Positions 33,253 through 42,253 are shown, counted from the first letter of the stretch. The stretch is DNA of 49,108 bases from Candidatus Fimenecus excrementavium (GCA_018712805.1 DVGI01000018.1:1-49108); one strand, 5' to 3'. Notes: generated from the letters alone by a model not told the origin. A program made the numbers and translations.

Positions 33253-34217
33253 CAAAGCGCGTCGTCCTCCGGGTTATCGGTAAGCACCGCTTTCAGCGAA
33301 GCGATACCGACTTCAATAATATCGTCAGTCGGTTCTTTGGTGGTAATGCGCTGCATCCAAAGCCCGGGTGCGGAAAGAATTTTCACAAACAGATTGTCGT
33401 GCTTTCCGGCATAGCGGATAAATTCATAGCCAATCCCCATTACCAGCGGCAAAATCAGTAATTTTACGCAAATCCACAAAATACGGTTAATACTTGCAAG
33501 GCCGGGAAAAATCAAAATCAGCGCGGAAGAAAGCAAAATGCTTAATAAAATCATCACAAACATAAAGCTGGTGCCGCAGCGCGGGTGAAAGCGCTTTTGC
33601 TTGCGCACGTTTTCTACGGTCAATTCAAGACCGTGTTCATAGCAGAAAATAGATTTATGCTCCGCGCCGTGATACATAAACACGCGGTGAATGTCTTTCA
33701 TTTTAGACACAATTGCAAGGTAAGCAATGAAAATGATAACGCGTAAAATGCCCTCGAACAGCGCGTGAAATTTCAGCAAATGATTTTGCGTTACCAAATC
33801 AACAAGAAAAGTAGGCAGCCACATAAACAGGAAAAAAGCAAGCGCAACGCCTAAAACAGCGGAAACCGCGCCGATGATATTCATCATTTTTTCACCGAAG
33901 TGGTCGTTGATCCAGCGGTCGACCTTCGAAAGATTTTCTTCCTCTTCCGTCAGCCCTTGCGTGGATTTTTCCGCCGACTCCATTAAATACTGATAGCCGG
34001 TGACCAAAGACTCCACAAACCCGACAATCCCGCGTATAAGCGGCAAGCCAAAAAACTTATTTTTTTCACGCCAGGGTTTGACTTCCTTATATTCGGTTTC
34101 AATTTCTCCGTTCGGCAGACGGACGGACATTGCGGCTCCTTTCGGGCCGCGCATTAGAATGCCCTCAATCAAAGCCTGTCCGCCGACAGAGGTTTTGTGC
34201 ACTGTTTTTTCTTTCAA
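33252..34217 (-). CDS. DUF1385 membrane protein (YqhQ-like)
   Basis: A 321-residue integral membrane protein of the DUF1385/YqhQ family, whose function is unknown. Family marks: VGGQALIEGILMRGP at the N-terminus and the conserved YHGAEHKSIFCYEHG and HPRCGTSFMFVM. At least four hydrophobic segments. A link of this family to prmC is common across Firmicutes and is repeated here. Confidence 0.9.
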   Translation of the reverse strand: MKEKTVHKTSVGGQALIEGILMRGPKGAAMSVRLPNGEIETEYKEVKPWREKNKFFGLPLIRGIVGFVESLVTGYQYLMESAEKSTQGLTEEEENLSKVDRWINDHFGEKMMNIIGAVSAVLGVALAFFLFMWLPTFLVDLVTQNHLLKFHALFEGILRVIIFIAYLAIVSKMKDIHRVFMYHGAEHKSIFCYEHGLELTVENVRKQKRFHPRCGTSFMFVMILLSILLSSALILIFPGLASINRILWICVKLLILPLVMGIGYEFIRYAGKHDNLFVKILSAPGLWMQRITTKEPTDDIIEVGIASLKAVLTDNPEDDAL

Positions 34218-34219
34218 AT

Positions 34220-35677
34220 TTATTCTCCTTTCGGCGTTTGACCGCCGTCATCCTCTTGTATAGCTTCCACCGGGAAAATCAGTTGAACGGTCGTCCCTTT
34301 GCCGGGTTCGCTTTGTATTTCAAGCTTTCCCTCATGTTTTTCGACAATCTCCGACACCACTGCTAGGCCAATGCCGGACCCGCGCACGGCGGTATTGGCT
34401 TTATAAAACTTTTCGGTCACATGCGGTAAATCTTCCGGCGCGATGCCGCAGCCGGTATCCGTTACCGTAATTTCCACGGTATTCTTTTTTTCGGCGGTGG
34501 CTTTTACATATACACAGCCGCCTGCATCTGTATATTTAAAGGCATTATCCAAAACATTGAAAAAAACCTGTTTAATACGATTTTCGTCGCCGTACATCTG
34601 CACGGAAATTTGCGGGATTGTGCTTTCTAAGTCAATCGTTTCACGTAAAGAACGCTCTTTAAACGTCATTACAACCTCTTTGAGCGTTTGGAGCAAATCA
34701 AACCGGTCAAAACGCATGGTCATGTTGCCGCTTTCCATTCTGGAAAAGTCCAAAAGCTCGTCCACCAAATCGGAAAGACGTGCCGATTCGTTGATAATGA
34801 CCTCTAACCCTTTTTCCTGCAACGCTTCATCTTTGGCGGGCGTGTCTAAAAGCGTCTCGCCCCAGCCTTTAATTGCGGTTAAGGGCGTGCGAAGCTCGTG
34901 GGAAATGGTAGACAAAAACTCATTTTTCATGCGGTCGGTTTCATTGATTTCATGCGCCATATTGTTGATGGTCGTGGAAAGTTGACCGATTTCATCATCG
35001 TATTTCTGCCCCTCAATGCGCGCGGACCAGTCGCCGTTGGTAATCCGCAAGGCGGTTTCGTTGATGCGCTTCACGGGATATACAATCGAACGGATAAAAA
35101 ACATTCCTGAAATTGTAACAAAAGCGATTATGACCAAGCAAAGGAAAAGCAGCAGGCAAAACACCGTCCACAGCTGCGCGTCTAAATCCTGCAAAGAAAT
35201 AATATAGCGCACCGCACCTTGTTGCTGACCGTGTGCACCGTTCAGCATAAAGGTTAAAGACATTATGTGCTCGCCGGAGCTTGTGCGGCCGATCCAGTTG
35301 GCTTTCCCGTTTTCTGCGGTTTTGGCTTCGTAATAGTCCGGGTATTCTTCGTTTGCAACCGAAAAGCCGCTGGAGGATACCACGACGTTTCCGTAGCGGT
35401 CAATCACCCAAACTTCCATAATATTCTTATCGTTAAAGCTTTCCACAAAATCTTTGGCGCGCAAATTAAACGCTTCATCCGAATCTGTAGAAGACAGGTT
35501 GAAATAAGAGCTGACCATACCGGTCGCACGAGAATTCATTGTTAAACGCACCGACTCGTAATACTGTTCTTTGAACAGCATCATCGCGACCGCAACCACG
35601 CCGAGCAAAACCACAATGATAACGCCGAGGGTGTTTAACACCCACCGCTTTGTAATTGTGCTCTTGCCGACGGTCAA
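34220..35677 (-). CDS. Membrane sensor histidine kinase
   Basis: A 485-residue sensor kinase paired with the response regulator upstream. First membrane helix at about residues 12-37 (LGVIIVVLLGVVAVAMMLF), an extracellular Cache-like sensor of about 130 residues, second helix near 170-192, HAMP linker (YPVKRINETALRITNGDW), HisKA with the phosphorylated His in STISHELRTPLTAIKG, and an ATPase domain with N box FFNVLDNAFKYTD, G1 DTGCGIAPED and G2 GSGIGLAVV. The start is a TTG at 35675-35677, 9 bases after AAAGGAG; the longer open frame overlaps the regulator gene and its start has no such site. The ligand is unknown; the layout resembles WalK/PhoR/ResE-type kinases. Confidence 0.92.
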   Translation of the reverse strand: MTVGKSTITKRWVLNTLGVIIVVLLGVVAVAMMLFKEQYYESVRLTMNSRATGMVSSYFNLSSTDSDEAFNLRAKDFVESFNDKNIMEVWVIDRYGNVVVSSSGFSVANEEYPDYYEAKTAENGKANWIGRTSSGEHIMSLTFMLNGAHGQQQGAVRYIISLQDLDAQLWTVFCLLLFLCLVIIAFVTISGMFFIRSIVYPVKRINETALRITNGDWSARIEGQKYDDEIGQLSTTINNMAHEINETDRMKNEFLSTISHELRTPLTAIKGWGETLLDTPAKDEALQEKGLEVIINESARLSDLVDELLDFSRMESGNMTMRFDRFDLLQTLKEVVMTFKERSLRETIDLESTIPQISVQMYGDENRIKQVFFNVLDNAFKYTDAGGCVYVKATAEKKNTVEITVTDTGCGIAPEDLPHVTEKFYKANTAVRGSGIGLAVVSEIVEKHEGKLEIQSEPGKGTTVQLIFPVEAIQEDDGGQTPKGE

Positions 35678-35702
35678 CGAAATCCGCTCCTTTCGCTTTT
35701 TC

Positions 35703-36407
35703 TTAAACAATCCATTTATAGCCCATACCCCAAATGGTGACCAGGTGCTTCGGTTGGGCAGGCTCGTCTTCAATTTTGCCGCGTAAGCGGTGCATGTTGA
35801 CATCAATGACTTTATCATCGACAAAATAATCGTGGCCCCAAACTTTATTCAGAATAGAGGCGCGCTCCAACACGGTGTTGGGGTTTCGGAATAAATATTC
35901 TAAGATTTGATATTCAATTTGTGTAAGTTCAATCGGCTTGCCGTTTTTGAAAAGCAGGCGTTCTTGGGTATGCAGAGAAAAATCGCCGAGCGTGATGATT
36001 TTGTCATCTGCTTTTTGCGCCTCTCGTTCTTTCAAAAGAGATACGCGCCTGTACACAGCATCCACACGGGCCATCAGTTCTGACGGCGAAAAAGGCTTGG
36101 TAACGTAATCGTCTGCGCCGCTCATCAGTCCGGAAATCTTGTCAATTTCCTGCGCTTTTGCTGTCAAAAGAATAATCCCGACACCGGCATTTTTCTCGCG
36201 AATATGTTTACAAACCGCCATACCGTCCATTTCCGGCATCATAATATCCAAAACAACCACATCAATATTGTCGTTGTTTTTATCAAATAAATCCGCAGCC
36301 TGTTTGCCGTTTTCTGCTTCCAGCACATCATAGCCGCTTCGCTTTAAGTTGATCACAATAAAATCCCGAATGGATTTTTCATCTTCCGCAATTAAAACCG
36401 TTTTCAT
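35703..36407 (-). CDS. OmpR-family response regulator
   Basis: A 234-residue two-component regulator. Receiver with acidic pair AEDEKSIRD, phospho-accepting Asp in VVVLDIMMPEMDG, Thr in LLTAKAQ and Lys in YVTKPFSPSELM; C-terminal winged helix with VIDVNMHRLRGKIE and TIWGMGYKWIV. Probably phosphorylated by the adjacent kinase. Target genes cannot be named, although c-di-AMP and wall genes lie in the same unit. Confidence 0.93.
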   Translation of the reverse strand: MKTVLIAEDEKSIRDFIVINLKRSGYDVLEAENGKQAADLFDKNNDNIDVVVLDIMMPEMDGMAVCKHIREKNAGVGIILLTAKAQEIDKISGLMSGADDYVTKPFSPSELMARVDAVYRRVSLLKEREAQKADDKIITLGDFSLHTQERLLFKNGKPIELTQIEYQILEYLFRNPNTVLERASILNKVWGHDYFVDDKVIDVNMHRLRGKIEDEPAQPKHLVTIWGMGYKWIV

Positions 36408-36418
36408 AAATAGCCCCT

Positions 36419-37768
36419 TTATGCAGTTAATGTTGAAAAGCGCGACGCAATAAATACGTCGTCAATATCCTCAAGTGTCCCCTGTTCCGTAATTTTGTAA
36501 GCATAGGTTAACGAATGGTTGGTGGTTAAAACCGTGTAATCCTCCATTTGTCTGCGCTCCCATTCGACGCTCGGCACCGTAACAATTTCAAATAGCAAAC
36601 TGCCTCGCTCACCGGCGTGGTTCCGTTTATAAAACGAGCAAATTCGTTCTGCTGTATTATTCACAACCGCAATATTCTTTGCATCCGTCTCTGAGAATGA
36701 AAACATATAGGATGACGAATAAATCATCAAATCCCTTTGTTCCGCAGACAAAGCTCCGTTGCTAAACTTAAGCCATGTCGTTAATTCTAACGGTTGGACT
36801 TCCTCTCCGGACACCGTTTGCGCGCCGTCGAGTGTTTTGGTAACGGGAATTTCCAACTGACCGTCTTTATCAATATCCGCAGAGGTTAAGGAAGCGGAAC
36901 GCGCTGTTTCGGAAAAAGCAGACCGATTGGTTTCTGACAGCGGTGCTTTTAAGCTGAAAGCTTCTTTATCCCAATAGATAATATCCGTAATCGCCGTCGT
37001 TTCGTTGATTACACTGTCCAAAAAAACGAACGCCGGGCTATCTTTCGTTGGCGGTTGACTTTGCAAAGCCAAAATGCTGACAGCCGGGGTCAACTCCACG
37101 ATACCCATACTGTATATTCCTAAATCAGAATCCATGGATAAAACTTTTCCGAGCGTACTTGTCTTATCATTAGAAACAGAAATCTCCGCTAAAAAGATTT
37201 CGTCTGTGCCGTCTCCGTCAATATCCAAAATAACGGATTGTGTAAACGGCTCACTGACAAGTTCTCGGACGGTTTGGCTCTCTTCCTCAAAAGACGGCGC
37301 ATAAACCGTGAGTATTTTTCCGCCGCGGCTTTCAAACAACGACCAGCAAACGACAATTTCCGAAATACCGTCAGCGTTCATATCGCAAAAATCAATTTTA
37401 TAAACTTCAGTGCCTTTGCCTTTTACATCCGCTACCGACTGCCAACGCCCATCGGAAAAGTTCAATACGTGCATATATACAGCTGTTTCATCCGTCGCGT
37501 CGCTGTAAAAGGTAATCACCTCTTCTTCGCCGTCACCGTCAATATCATAAAGCACATAGGAAGACCGGTGGGACCCGGTTGTCGGTGTTTTCATTTGAAT
37601 GGCTTTTCCGGCAGTTGCCAGCTCAAAGGCTTCCTGAATCCCGGAATTTTCTCCCGACAGTTTCGGCGGGCGCATTAAATCATCAATATTGGCAATTGTC
37701 GGGGAACAGCCGCAAAAGGTCAATGAAAGGAGGACAAAAAGCAACAGTACACAGAATGCTCTTTTCAT
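36419..37768 (-). CDS. Putative lipoprotein with Ca-binding (VCBS/FG-GAP-like) repeats
   Basis: A 449-residue secreted lipoprotein of unknown function. Signal peptide KRAFCVLLLFVLLSLTFCGC with a likely lipid-modified Cys near residue 21. It carries at least four D-x-D-x-DG calcium-loop motifs typical of integrin-like propeller repeats: YDIDGDGEEEVI, CDMNADGISEIV, LDIDGDGTDEIF and DIDKDGQLEIPV. The loops start near residues 73, 128, 198 and 316. Strong binding site (AAAGGAGG). It lies between cdaR and a two-component system, so an envelope-sensing or accessory role is a reasonable guess. Confidence 0.8.
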   Translation of the reverse strand: MKRAFCVLLLFVLLSLTFCGCSPTIANIDDLMRPPKLSGENSGIQEAFELATAGKAIQMKTPTTGSHRSSYVLYDIDGDGEEEVITFYSDATDETAVYMHVLNFSDGRWQSVADVKGKGTEVYKIDFCDMNADGISEIVVCWSLFESRGGKILTVYAPSFEEESQTVRELVSEPFTQSVILDIDGDGTDEIFLAEISVSNDKTSTLGKVLSMDSDLGIYSMGIVELTPAVSILALQSQPPTKDSPAFVFLDSVINETTAITDIIYWDKEAFSLKAPLSETNRSAFSETARSASLTSADIDKDGQLEIPVTKTLDGAQTVSGEEVQPLELTTWLKFSNGALSAEQRDLMIYSSSYMFSFSETDAKNIAVVNNTAERICSFYKRNHAGERGSLLFEIVTVPSVEWERRQMEDYTVLTTNHSLTYAYKITEQGTLEDIDDVFIASRFSTLTA

Positions 37769-37790
37769 GGCTTGTCCTCCTTTATCTCAT

Positions 37791-39116
37791 TCAAGAAGCG
37801 GGCGCAGTCACCGAACTAATCCGAACAGAATAAGTTCCCGTTGCCCATGCTTTAGTGTTGCCCTTAATAACAACATTGGCGTCCACCATTTGCTCACCGA
37901 CCTGCACATCGTAATCTTTCAAATCCAGTTCCACATACAACATGGCGTTCGTCAGTGCGGCAATTTCATCCGACGTGCCGACGACGCGCACATTGGTAAT
38001 TGAAGACGGAATGACGACAGAAGAAAAGCCGTCTTTTTGTGCCGAAATGGAAATGTTTTCAGCCGGTACGGTAAAAGTCGCCGAGGTTTTACCGGACATA
38101 TTGATGGTTACTTTGAACCTTGTTTTGCTGTTGGTGATCGTATATTCGGTAATATCCGACGCTTTGAAGTTAAACACATTATATCCGGCATCCAGTTCGG
38201 AAAAATCAACCGTGCCGACGCTGATACTTGTGATTTCGTTGATTTTTTCGACAGGAACCGCCGCTTCCACCTGAGAGGGCGACACCGTCACCGGCACGTT
38301 TTCATTTAAATACCCTGCCGGCGCATTTTTAAAGGTCACCGTTGTCGGCAAAACAACTTTTTTCAAAACCGGCATCGTCATGGTAATCGCCGTGTCGCCC
38401 GTATCAATTTGGACGTTCGAAAGCGTTTCGTTTCCTTCCGTCTGTAATTTGATTTCGGGCTGCGTGGTGGTTGTCGCCGAAAGCGGAGCCGAGATTGTGG
38501 TTTCCGCTACGACACCGGTCACTTTGTTCACTTCGGTTGATGGGCCGCTGACGACAACCGTATTTTGTGAAAATACAACATCGCCGAGAATACACCCGTC
38601 AATCACGGTTTGGTCATTCGGCGCGGTAATGCGCGGGGTTACGGCAAACTCCGCTTCTTTATAGGTGTCAAAATACACATCAATGTAATTTTGAGAAAGA
38701 CCGGTAATTTCAAAATCCTTAGAGTTATTGACCGAAGCCTTAAGTTGGAGTGATTTTGTGCCCGCTGAATTTACATAGTTGGTCTGTGCCACAACAGTAA
38801 TATCTTCCGGTTTAATGGTAGACACGATAAAGCGCTTGCCGGAGACCGTGACATCGACATAAAACTCCGTTTGCCCGAAAGTTTGTAAATTCAGCTGTGC
38901 CGGAACGCTGTTTTCCATGTTAATTTGCACAGGCACCGAACTTATAGTCGCTTCCACAACCGGGCTTTTTTCAATCGCGACCCAAATCCAAATGCCGAAT
39001 GCGAGCACCAAAGAAATCAGCATAACGACTTTGTTATTGTAAACCAAACTGTTTAAGCTTTTCCTTTTTTTGGCGGCCGGCGGATTTCCGGCAGCTGTAT
39101 TTTTATTTCTTTTCAT
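37791..39116 (-). CDS. cdaR: CdaR, YbbR-domain regulator of CdaA
   Basis: A 441-residue protein with one N-terminal membrane helix (NKVVMLISLVLAFGIWIWVA, residues about 28-47) and an extracellular array of YbbR domains (I see about four, for example IDVYFDTYKEAEFAVTP). CdaR binds the cyclase CdaA and modulates c-di-AMP synthesis. It overlaps cdaA by 14 bases. glmM, which usually follows in Bacillus, is not here; the lipoprotein gene takes its place. Confidence 0.9.
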   Translation of the reverse strand: MKRNKNTAAGNPPAAKKRKSLNSLVYNNKVVMLISLVLAFGIWIWVAIEKSPVVEATISSVPVQINMENSVPAQLNLQTFGQTEFYVDVTVSGKRFIVSTIKPEDITVVAQTNYVNSAGTKSLQLKASVNNSKDFEITGLSQNYIDVYFDTYKEAEFAVTPRITAPNDQTVIDGCILGDVVFSQNTVVVSGPSTEVNKVTGVVAETTISAPLSATTTTQPEIKLQTEGNETLSNVQIDTGDTAITMTMPVLKKVVLPTTVTFKNAPAGYLNENVPVTVSPSQVEAAVPVEKINEITSISVGTVDFSELDAGYNVFNFKASDITEYTITNSKTRFKVTINMSGKTSATFTVPAENISISAQKDGFSSVVIPSSITNVRVVGTSDEIAALTNAMLYVELDLKDYDVQVGEQMVDANVVIKGNTKAWATGTYSVRISSVTAPAS

Positions 39117-39996
39117 GCTTATGCCGTCCCTTCAACAGTTTGATAAAACGGTTATCGTCAGAATTGTCCGGTTTTATAAAACTTTCCGTTAATATTTCAC
39201 GAAGGTCGCCGCTGGAAAGGTTCCGGTTCAGCTCCCCTTTGTATGCTACGGAAATCGCACCGGTCTCTTCGGAAACCACGACAATAAGCGCATCGCTTTG
39301 TTCGCTCATACCGATTGCTGCACGGTGCCGAGTACCGAGTTCACTGCTGACATCAGTGTTTTTCGTCAGCGGCAAAATACAACCGGCGGCGCAAATACGC
39401 GCATTGCGAATCACTGCCGCGCCGTCATGCAGCGGAGCTTTCGGATAAAAAATGTTACCAATCATTTCCGCGGAAATCACGGCATCCACCGGCGTTCCCG
39501 TGTTGATAATTTCGCCTAAAATCGTATCTTTTTCAAAGACCATCAAAGCGCCGATTCGTTTATCGCTCATATCCGTACACGCCTTGGTGACAGCGCGAAT
39601 CATATCTTGATAAACTTCCTGTCGGCGAAGCTCCTCGCTGTTTTTAAAGCCGAAGAAATTAAAATTGGAAACGCTGCTGCGGCCGACGCTTTCGAGCGCG
39701 TGGCGAATCTCAGGTGAAAAGATAACCACAAGCACCAAAAGGATGTTCGAAAAGATAATGGAGAACATATAGGTGCTGACCTGCATATTAAGCAAATAAA
39801 CCAAAGCGTAAACCGCAAGCAGGAGCACAAAACCTTTGGCAAGTTGAATGGCTCTGGTTTCACGAATCAGTTTAATTGCGCTGTATATGACAAAAGCCAC
39901 CAAAAGCACATCCAACACATCGGAAATGCTGTTAAAACTCAAAATTGCTTTTCCGATTTCTGAAAACGCTTCGGAAATGGATAAGAATTGTAGCAT
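39103..39996 (-). CDS. cdaA: Membrane diadenylate cyclase CdaA
   Basis: Makes c-di-AMP, which controls potassium and osmolyte balance and wall integrity. About 297 residues. Three N-terminal membrane helices (LDVLLVAFVIYSAIKLI, GFVLLLAVYALVYLL, FSIIFSNILLVLVVIF), then the DAC domain with LHDGAAVI (DGA motif) and TRHRAAIGMSEQSDA (RHR motif). I chose the ATG at 39996 (MLQFLSISEAF), behind GGGTGG, rather than the longer frame. The promoter is at 40072-40100. Confidence 0.94.
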   Translation of the reverse strand: MLQFLSISEAFSEIGKAILSFNSISDVLDVLLVAFVIYSAIKLIRETRAIQLAKGFVLLLAVYALVYLLNMQVSTYMFSIIFSNILLVLVVIFSPEIRHALESVGRSSVSNFNFFGFKNSEELRRQEVYQDMIRAVTKACTDMSDKRIGALMVFEKDTILGEIINTGTPVDAVISAEMIGNIFYPKAPLHDGAAVIRNARICAAGCILPLTKNTDVSSELGTRHRAAIGMSEQSDALIVVVSEETGAISVAYKGELNRNLSSGDLREILTESFIKPDNSDDNRFIKLLKGRHKHEKK

Positions 39997-40020
39997 ACGA
40001 CCACCCGTTTCGACAAAAAA

Positions 40021-40078
40021 ATACAATATACCGCAACATGCATACAAACATAGCATATAATATCACGATATATTGTAT
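40021..40078. repeat. Inverted repeat around the cdaA promoter -10
   Basis: Perfect 10-base arms ATACAATATA (40021-40030) and TATATTGTAT (40069-40078). One arm overlaps the cdaA -10 box, the other lies in the leader, 38 bases apart. Could be a two-site operator; the sequence is AT-rich, so chance is possible. Confidence 0.35.
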
Positions 40079-40100
40079 CATAATCAAACCGCTTTTGCAA
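40072..40100 (-). promoter_or_regulatory. Promoter of the cdaA operon
   Basis: TTGCAA, 17-base spacer, TACAAT on the minus strand, about 75 bases before the cdaA start. The -35 lies inside the end of the cysteine desulfurase-like gene. It probably drives cdaA, cdaR, the lipoprotein, regulator and kinase genes, and perhaps further. Confidence 0.6.
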
Positions 40101-41232
40101 TTTGAATTAAAGAAATTAATAAACTATTTACATCTTTTTCCGTTGTGAATGCAGACGGACAAATTCGCACGGTTCCCGACTCCAAAGTGCCGTATTTTCG
40201 GTGCGCGGCACCGGCGCAATGTAACCCTGCGCGCACAGCAATCCCCTTTTCGGACAAAAGCCGTCCCACTTCCTCGCTCGGCACCCCTTTGAAGTTGAAA
40301 GAAAGCAACGGCACAAACCGTTCTTCCGCACTTTCAAAATCAGTATAGAGTTGAATTTTGGGCATAGTTTTTAAGGCGCGGAATACCTTTCGCATCAGTT
40401 TTTCTTCGCGCTTGTGAATTGACTCTAATCCGACGCGTTGTAAGAACCGAACGCCCGCGCCGAGGCCTAAAATGCCGGGCACATTGATTGTGCCGCTTTC
40501 GAGCCGCTCGGGGTAAGCTTCCGGCTGGGTGAGCTGTGCGGAAAAATTGCCGGTTCCGCCCTCGATAATCGTGGATAACGGCAAATCCGAATTGCAAAGC
40601 AAAATTCCTGTACCCATAGGTCCGTAAAGCCCTTTATGACCGGGGGCACAAAGAAAATCTATGCCGCTTTTTTGCAAATCAAGCGGCAAAATTCCGGCGG
40701 ACTGCGCGGCGTCTACAATTATTGGAATTTTATATTTGTGTGCAACTGCGGCGAGCTTTTCCACCGGCAAAACTTTGCCGGACACATTGGAAGCCGCCGT
40801 ACAGACAAACGCCGTTGTGTTATTGCGCATCAGTTTTTCAAAAGCGGCAACCGTTTCTTCATCTGTTTTGCCGGTTTTCGCCGCCGACCAATCGCAAACG
40901 CCGGCAAGCTTTAACGCTTCGAGCGGGCGCATAACGGCGTTGTGCTCTAAATCCGAACAAATAAAATGCCCGCCTTTTTTCGCAAGTCCTTTGATTGCAA
41001 TATTCAGCGATTCGGTGCAATTCTTTGTAAAAATCACCCGTTCCGGCGCGTGCAGACCGAAAATTTCTGAAACAGCGTTACGGACTTCAAACACTTTTTC
41101 CGCTGCATCGTAAGCCATTTTATGTCCCGCGCGCCCGGGGTTCGCCCCGTAAAACAAAAGCGCTTCCCGAACTGCCGCAATCACGCCGTTCGGCTTCGGG
41201 TAAGTTGTCGCCGCGTTGTCAAAATAAATCAT
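40084..41232 (-). CDS. Cysteine desulfurase-like class V aminotransferase
   Basis: A PLP enzyme of about 382 residues that would release sulfur (or selenium) from cysteine (or selenocysteine). Marks: IYFDNAATTYPKP at the start, FTKNCTESLNIAIKG, the PLP lysine in APGHKGLYGPMGTG, and the active-site cysteine in RAGLHCAGAAHRKYGT. It belongs to the EF2568-like branch rather than IscS or SufS; no scaffold gene is adjacent. The ATG at 41232 was chosen (GGGAG upstream) and overlaps the DUF3343 gene by 4 bases. Coupling to DUF3343 supports a role in S/Se transfer. Confidence 0.88.
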   Translation of the reverse strand: MIYFDNAATTYPKPNGVIAAVREALLFYGANPGRAGHKMAYDAAEKVFEVRNAVSEIFGLHAPERVIFTKNCTESLNIAIKGLAKKGGHFICSDLEHNAVMRPLEALKLAGVCDWSAAKTGKTDEETVAAFEKLMRNNTTAFVCTAASNVSGKVLPVEKLAAVAHKYKIPIIVDAAQSAGILPLDLQKSGIDFLCAPGHKGLYGPMGTGILLCNSDLPLSTIIEGGTGNFSAQLTQPEAYPERLESGTINVPGILGLGAGVRFLQRVGLESIHKREEKLMRKVFRALKTMPKIQLYTDFESAEERFVPLLSFNFKGVPSEEVGRLLSEKGIAVRAGLHCAGAAHRKYGTLESGTVRICPSAFTTEKDVNSLLISLIQIAKAV

Positions 41233-41450
41233 TGCTCCCACTTCGCGTCTAAAACTTCCACGCCGGCGCGCCGTAAGATTTCAGGAACATTCATCGGCGG
41301 GTCGCGGAGAACCAGAGAATAGCCGCAGCCCTCGTTTTTCTGCGGCTTCGGTGTTTTCACAACCCGCGCGCGGATGCCGTACCCCTGCAAGACATTTCTG
41401 CCTTTCATTGCATAGGTAACGGACCCGACTTTTATTACCATTTGACGCAT
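41229..41450 (-). CDS. DUF3343, Se/S carrier-like small protein
   Basis: A 73-residue protein of the DUF3343 family, described as putative selenium/sulfur carriers. The conserved cysteine lies in NEGCGYSLVLRD, within a small alpha/beta fold ending in LRRAGVEVLDAKW. I chose the ATG at 41450 (MRQMVIKVGSVTYAM) with GGTGGTTAGG before it; the longer frame starts 23 codons upstream without support. Overlap with the cysteine desulfurase-like gene suggests that it receives the persulfide or selenide. Confidence 0.82.
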   Translation of the reverse strand: MRQMVIKVGSVTYAMKGRNVLQGYGIRARVVKTPKPQKNEGCGYSLVLRDPPMNVPEILRRAGVEVLDAKWEQ

Positions 41451-41509
41451 CCTAACCACCACCAATTTCTTGCTACATTCTATGCTGGAAATCTTCCGGC
41501 AGTGCAAAA

Positions 41510-41543
41510 AAACAGACAACCGTTAAAAATCGGCTATCTGTTT
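41510..41543 (-). terminator. Terminator at the end of the rsuA-like gene
   Basis: A 13-base stem (AAACAGATAGCCG / CGGTTGTCTGTTT in the minus direction, two G-U pairs) with an 8-base loop, followed by a run of seven T. It starts inside the last codons of the rsuA-like gene. Confidence 0.75.
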
Positions 41544-42236
41544 TCGTTCTTCTTCTGAAATTTCCCGGCATTCTCCGGGGGAAAGCGACGGGTCCAACGC
41601 CAAATTGCCCATATGCGTTCTTTGAAGCGCTGTCACGGGATTGCCGACCGCAGCAAACATCCGCTTGATTTGGTGGTATTTCCCCTCACAAATTTTGATT
41701 TTTACCTGCGTTTCCGTGCCCGGAATTCGCTCGACAATTGCCGACAAAAGCTTTGTGCCGTCACGAAGTTCGAGCCCCGCACGAAGGCGGTTGAGGCTTT
41801 CCTCGTCCGGGCGCACGGTAAGCGTCGCGAGATAGGTTTTCTAAATGTGGTTTTTCGGTGATAAAATGCGGTGGGCAAACGCGCCGTCATCGGTCAGAAG
41901 CACAAAGCCGGTCGTGTCTTTGTCGAGCCTTCCCGCCGGGAACAAGCCGTTACGCCGCAAAGTATCCGGCACAAGGTCCACGACGGTTTTTTCACGGCCG
42001 GAATTGCTCGCCGAAACCACGCCTTCGGGTTTGTTAAGCATAATATATACAAAACGCTTATATTGAAATGGCTCGCCGTTTACAAGAATGCTTGCCGTTT
42101 CGGGGTCGATTTTCATATCGGCGGCGGTCACTTGTTGTCCGTCGACCAATACACAGCCCTTACGGACAAGCGTTTTCACCTCTTTTCGGGAAAGCGAGCC
42201 GCTTTGTGCCAACATTTTATCTATCCTTTCAAGCAT
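41523..42236 (-). pseudogene. rsuA: RsuA-type pseudouridine synthase with in-frame amber codon
   Basis: One reading frame of 238 codons interrupted only by TAG at 41841-41843. The N-terminal part has the S4 domain (ERIDKMLAQSGSLSRKEVK) and the GRLD catalytic motif (FPAGRLDKDTTGFVLLTDDG) and runs to HRILSPKNHI. After the stop, the same frame continues KTYLATLTVRPDEESLNR, then CEGKYHQIKRMFAAVGNPV, exactly what a full-length RsuA needs. Family members have an ordinary residue, often glutamate, at the stop position, so a single base change (GAG to TAG) explains it. No frameshift is involved. It may be a recent pseudogene, a sequencing or assembly error, or read-through. Without read-through the product lacks the C-terminal third. 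Confidence 0.88.
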
Positions 42237-42253
42237 TCTGTTTCACATCCTTT

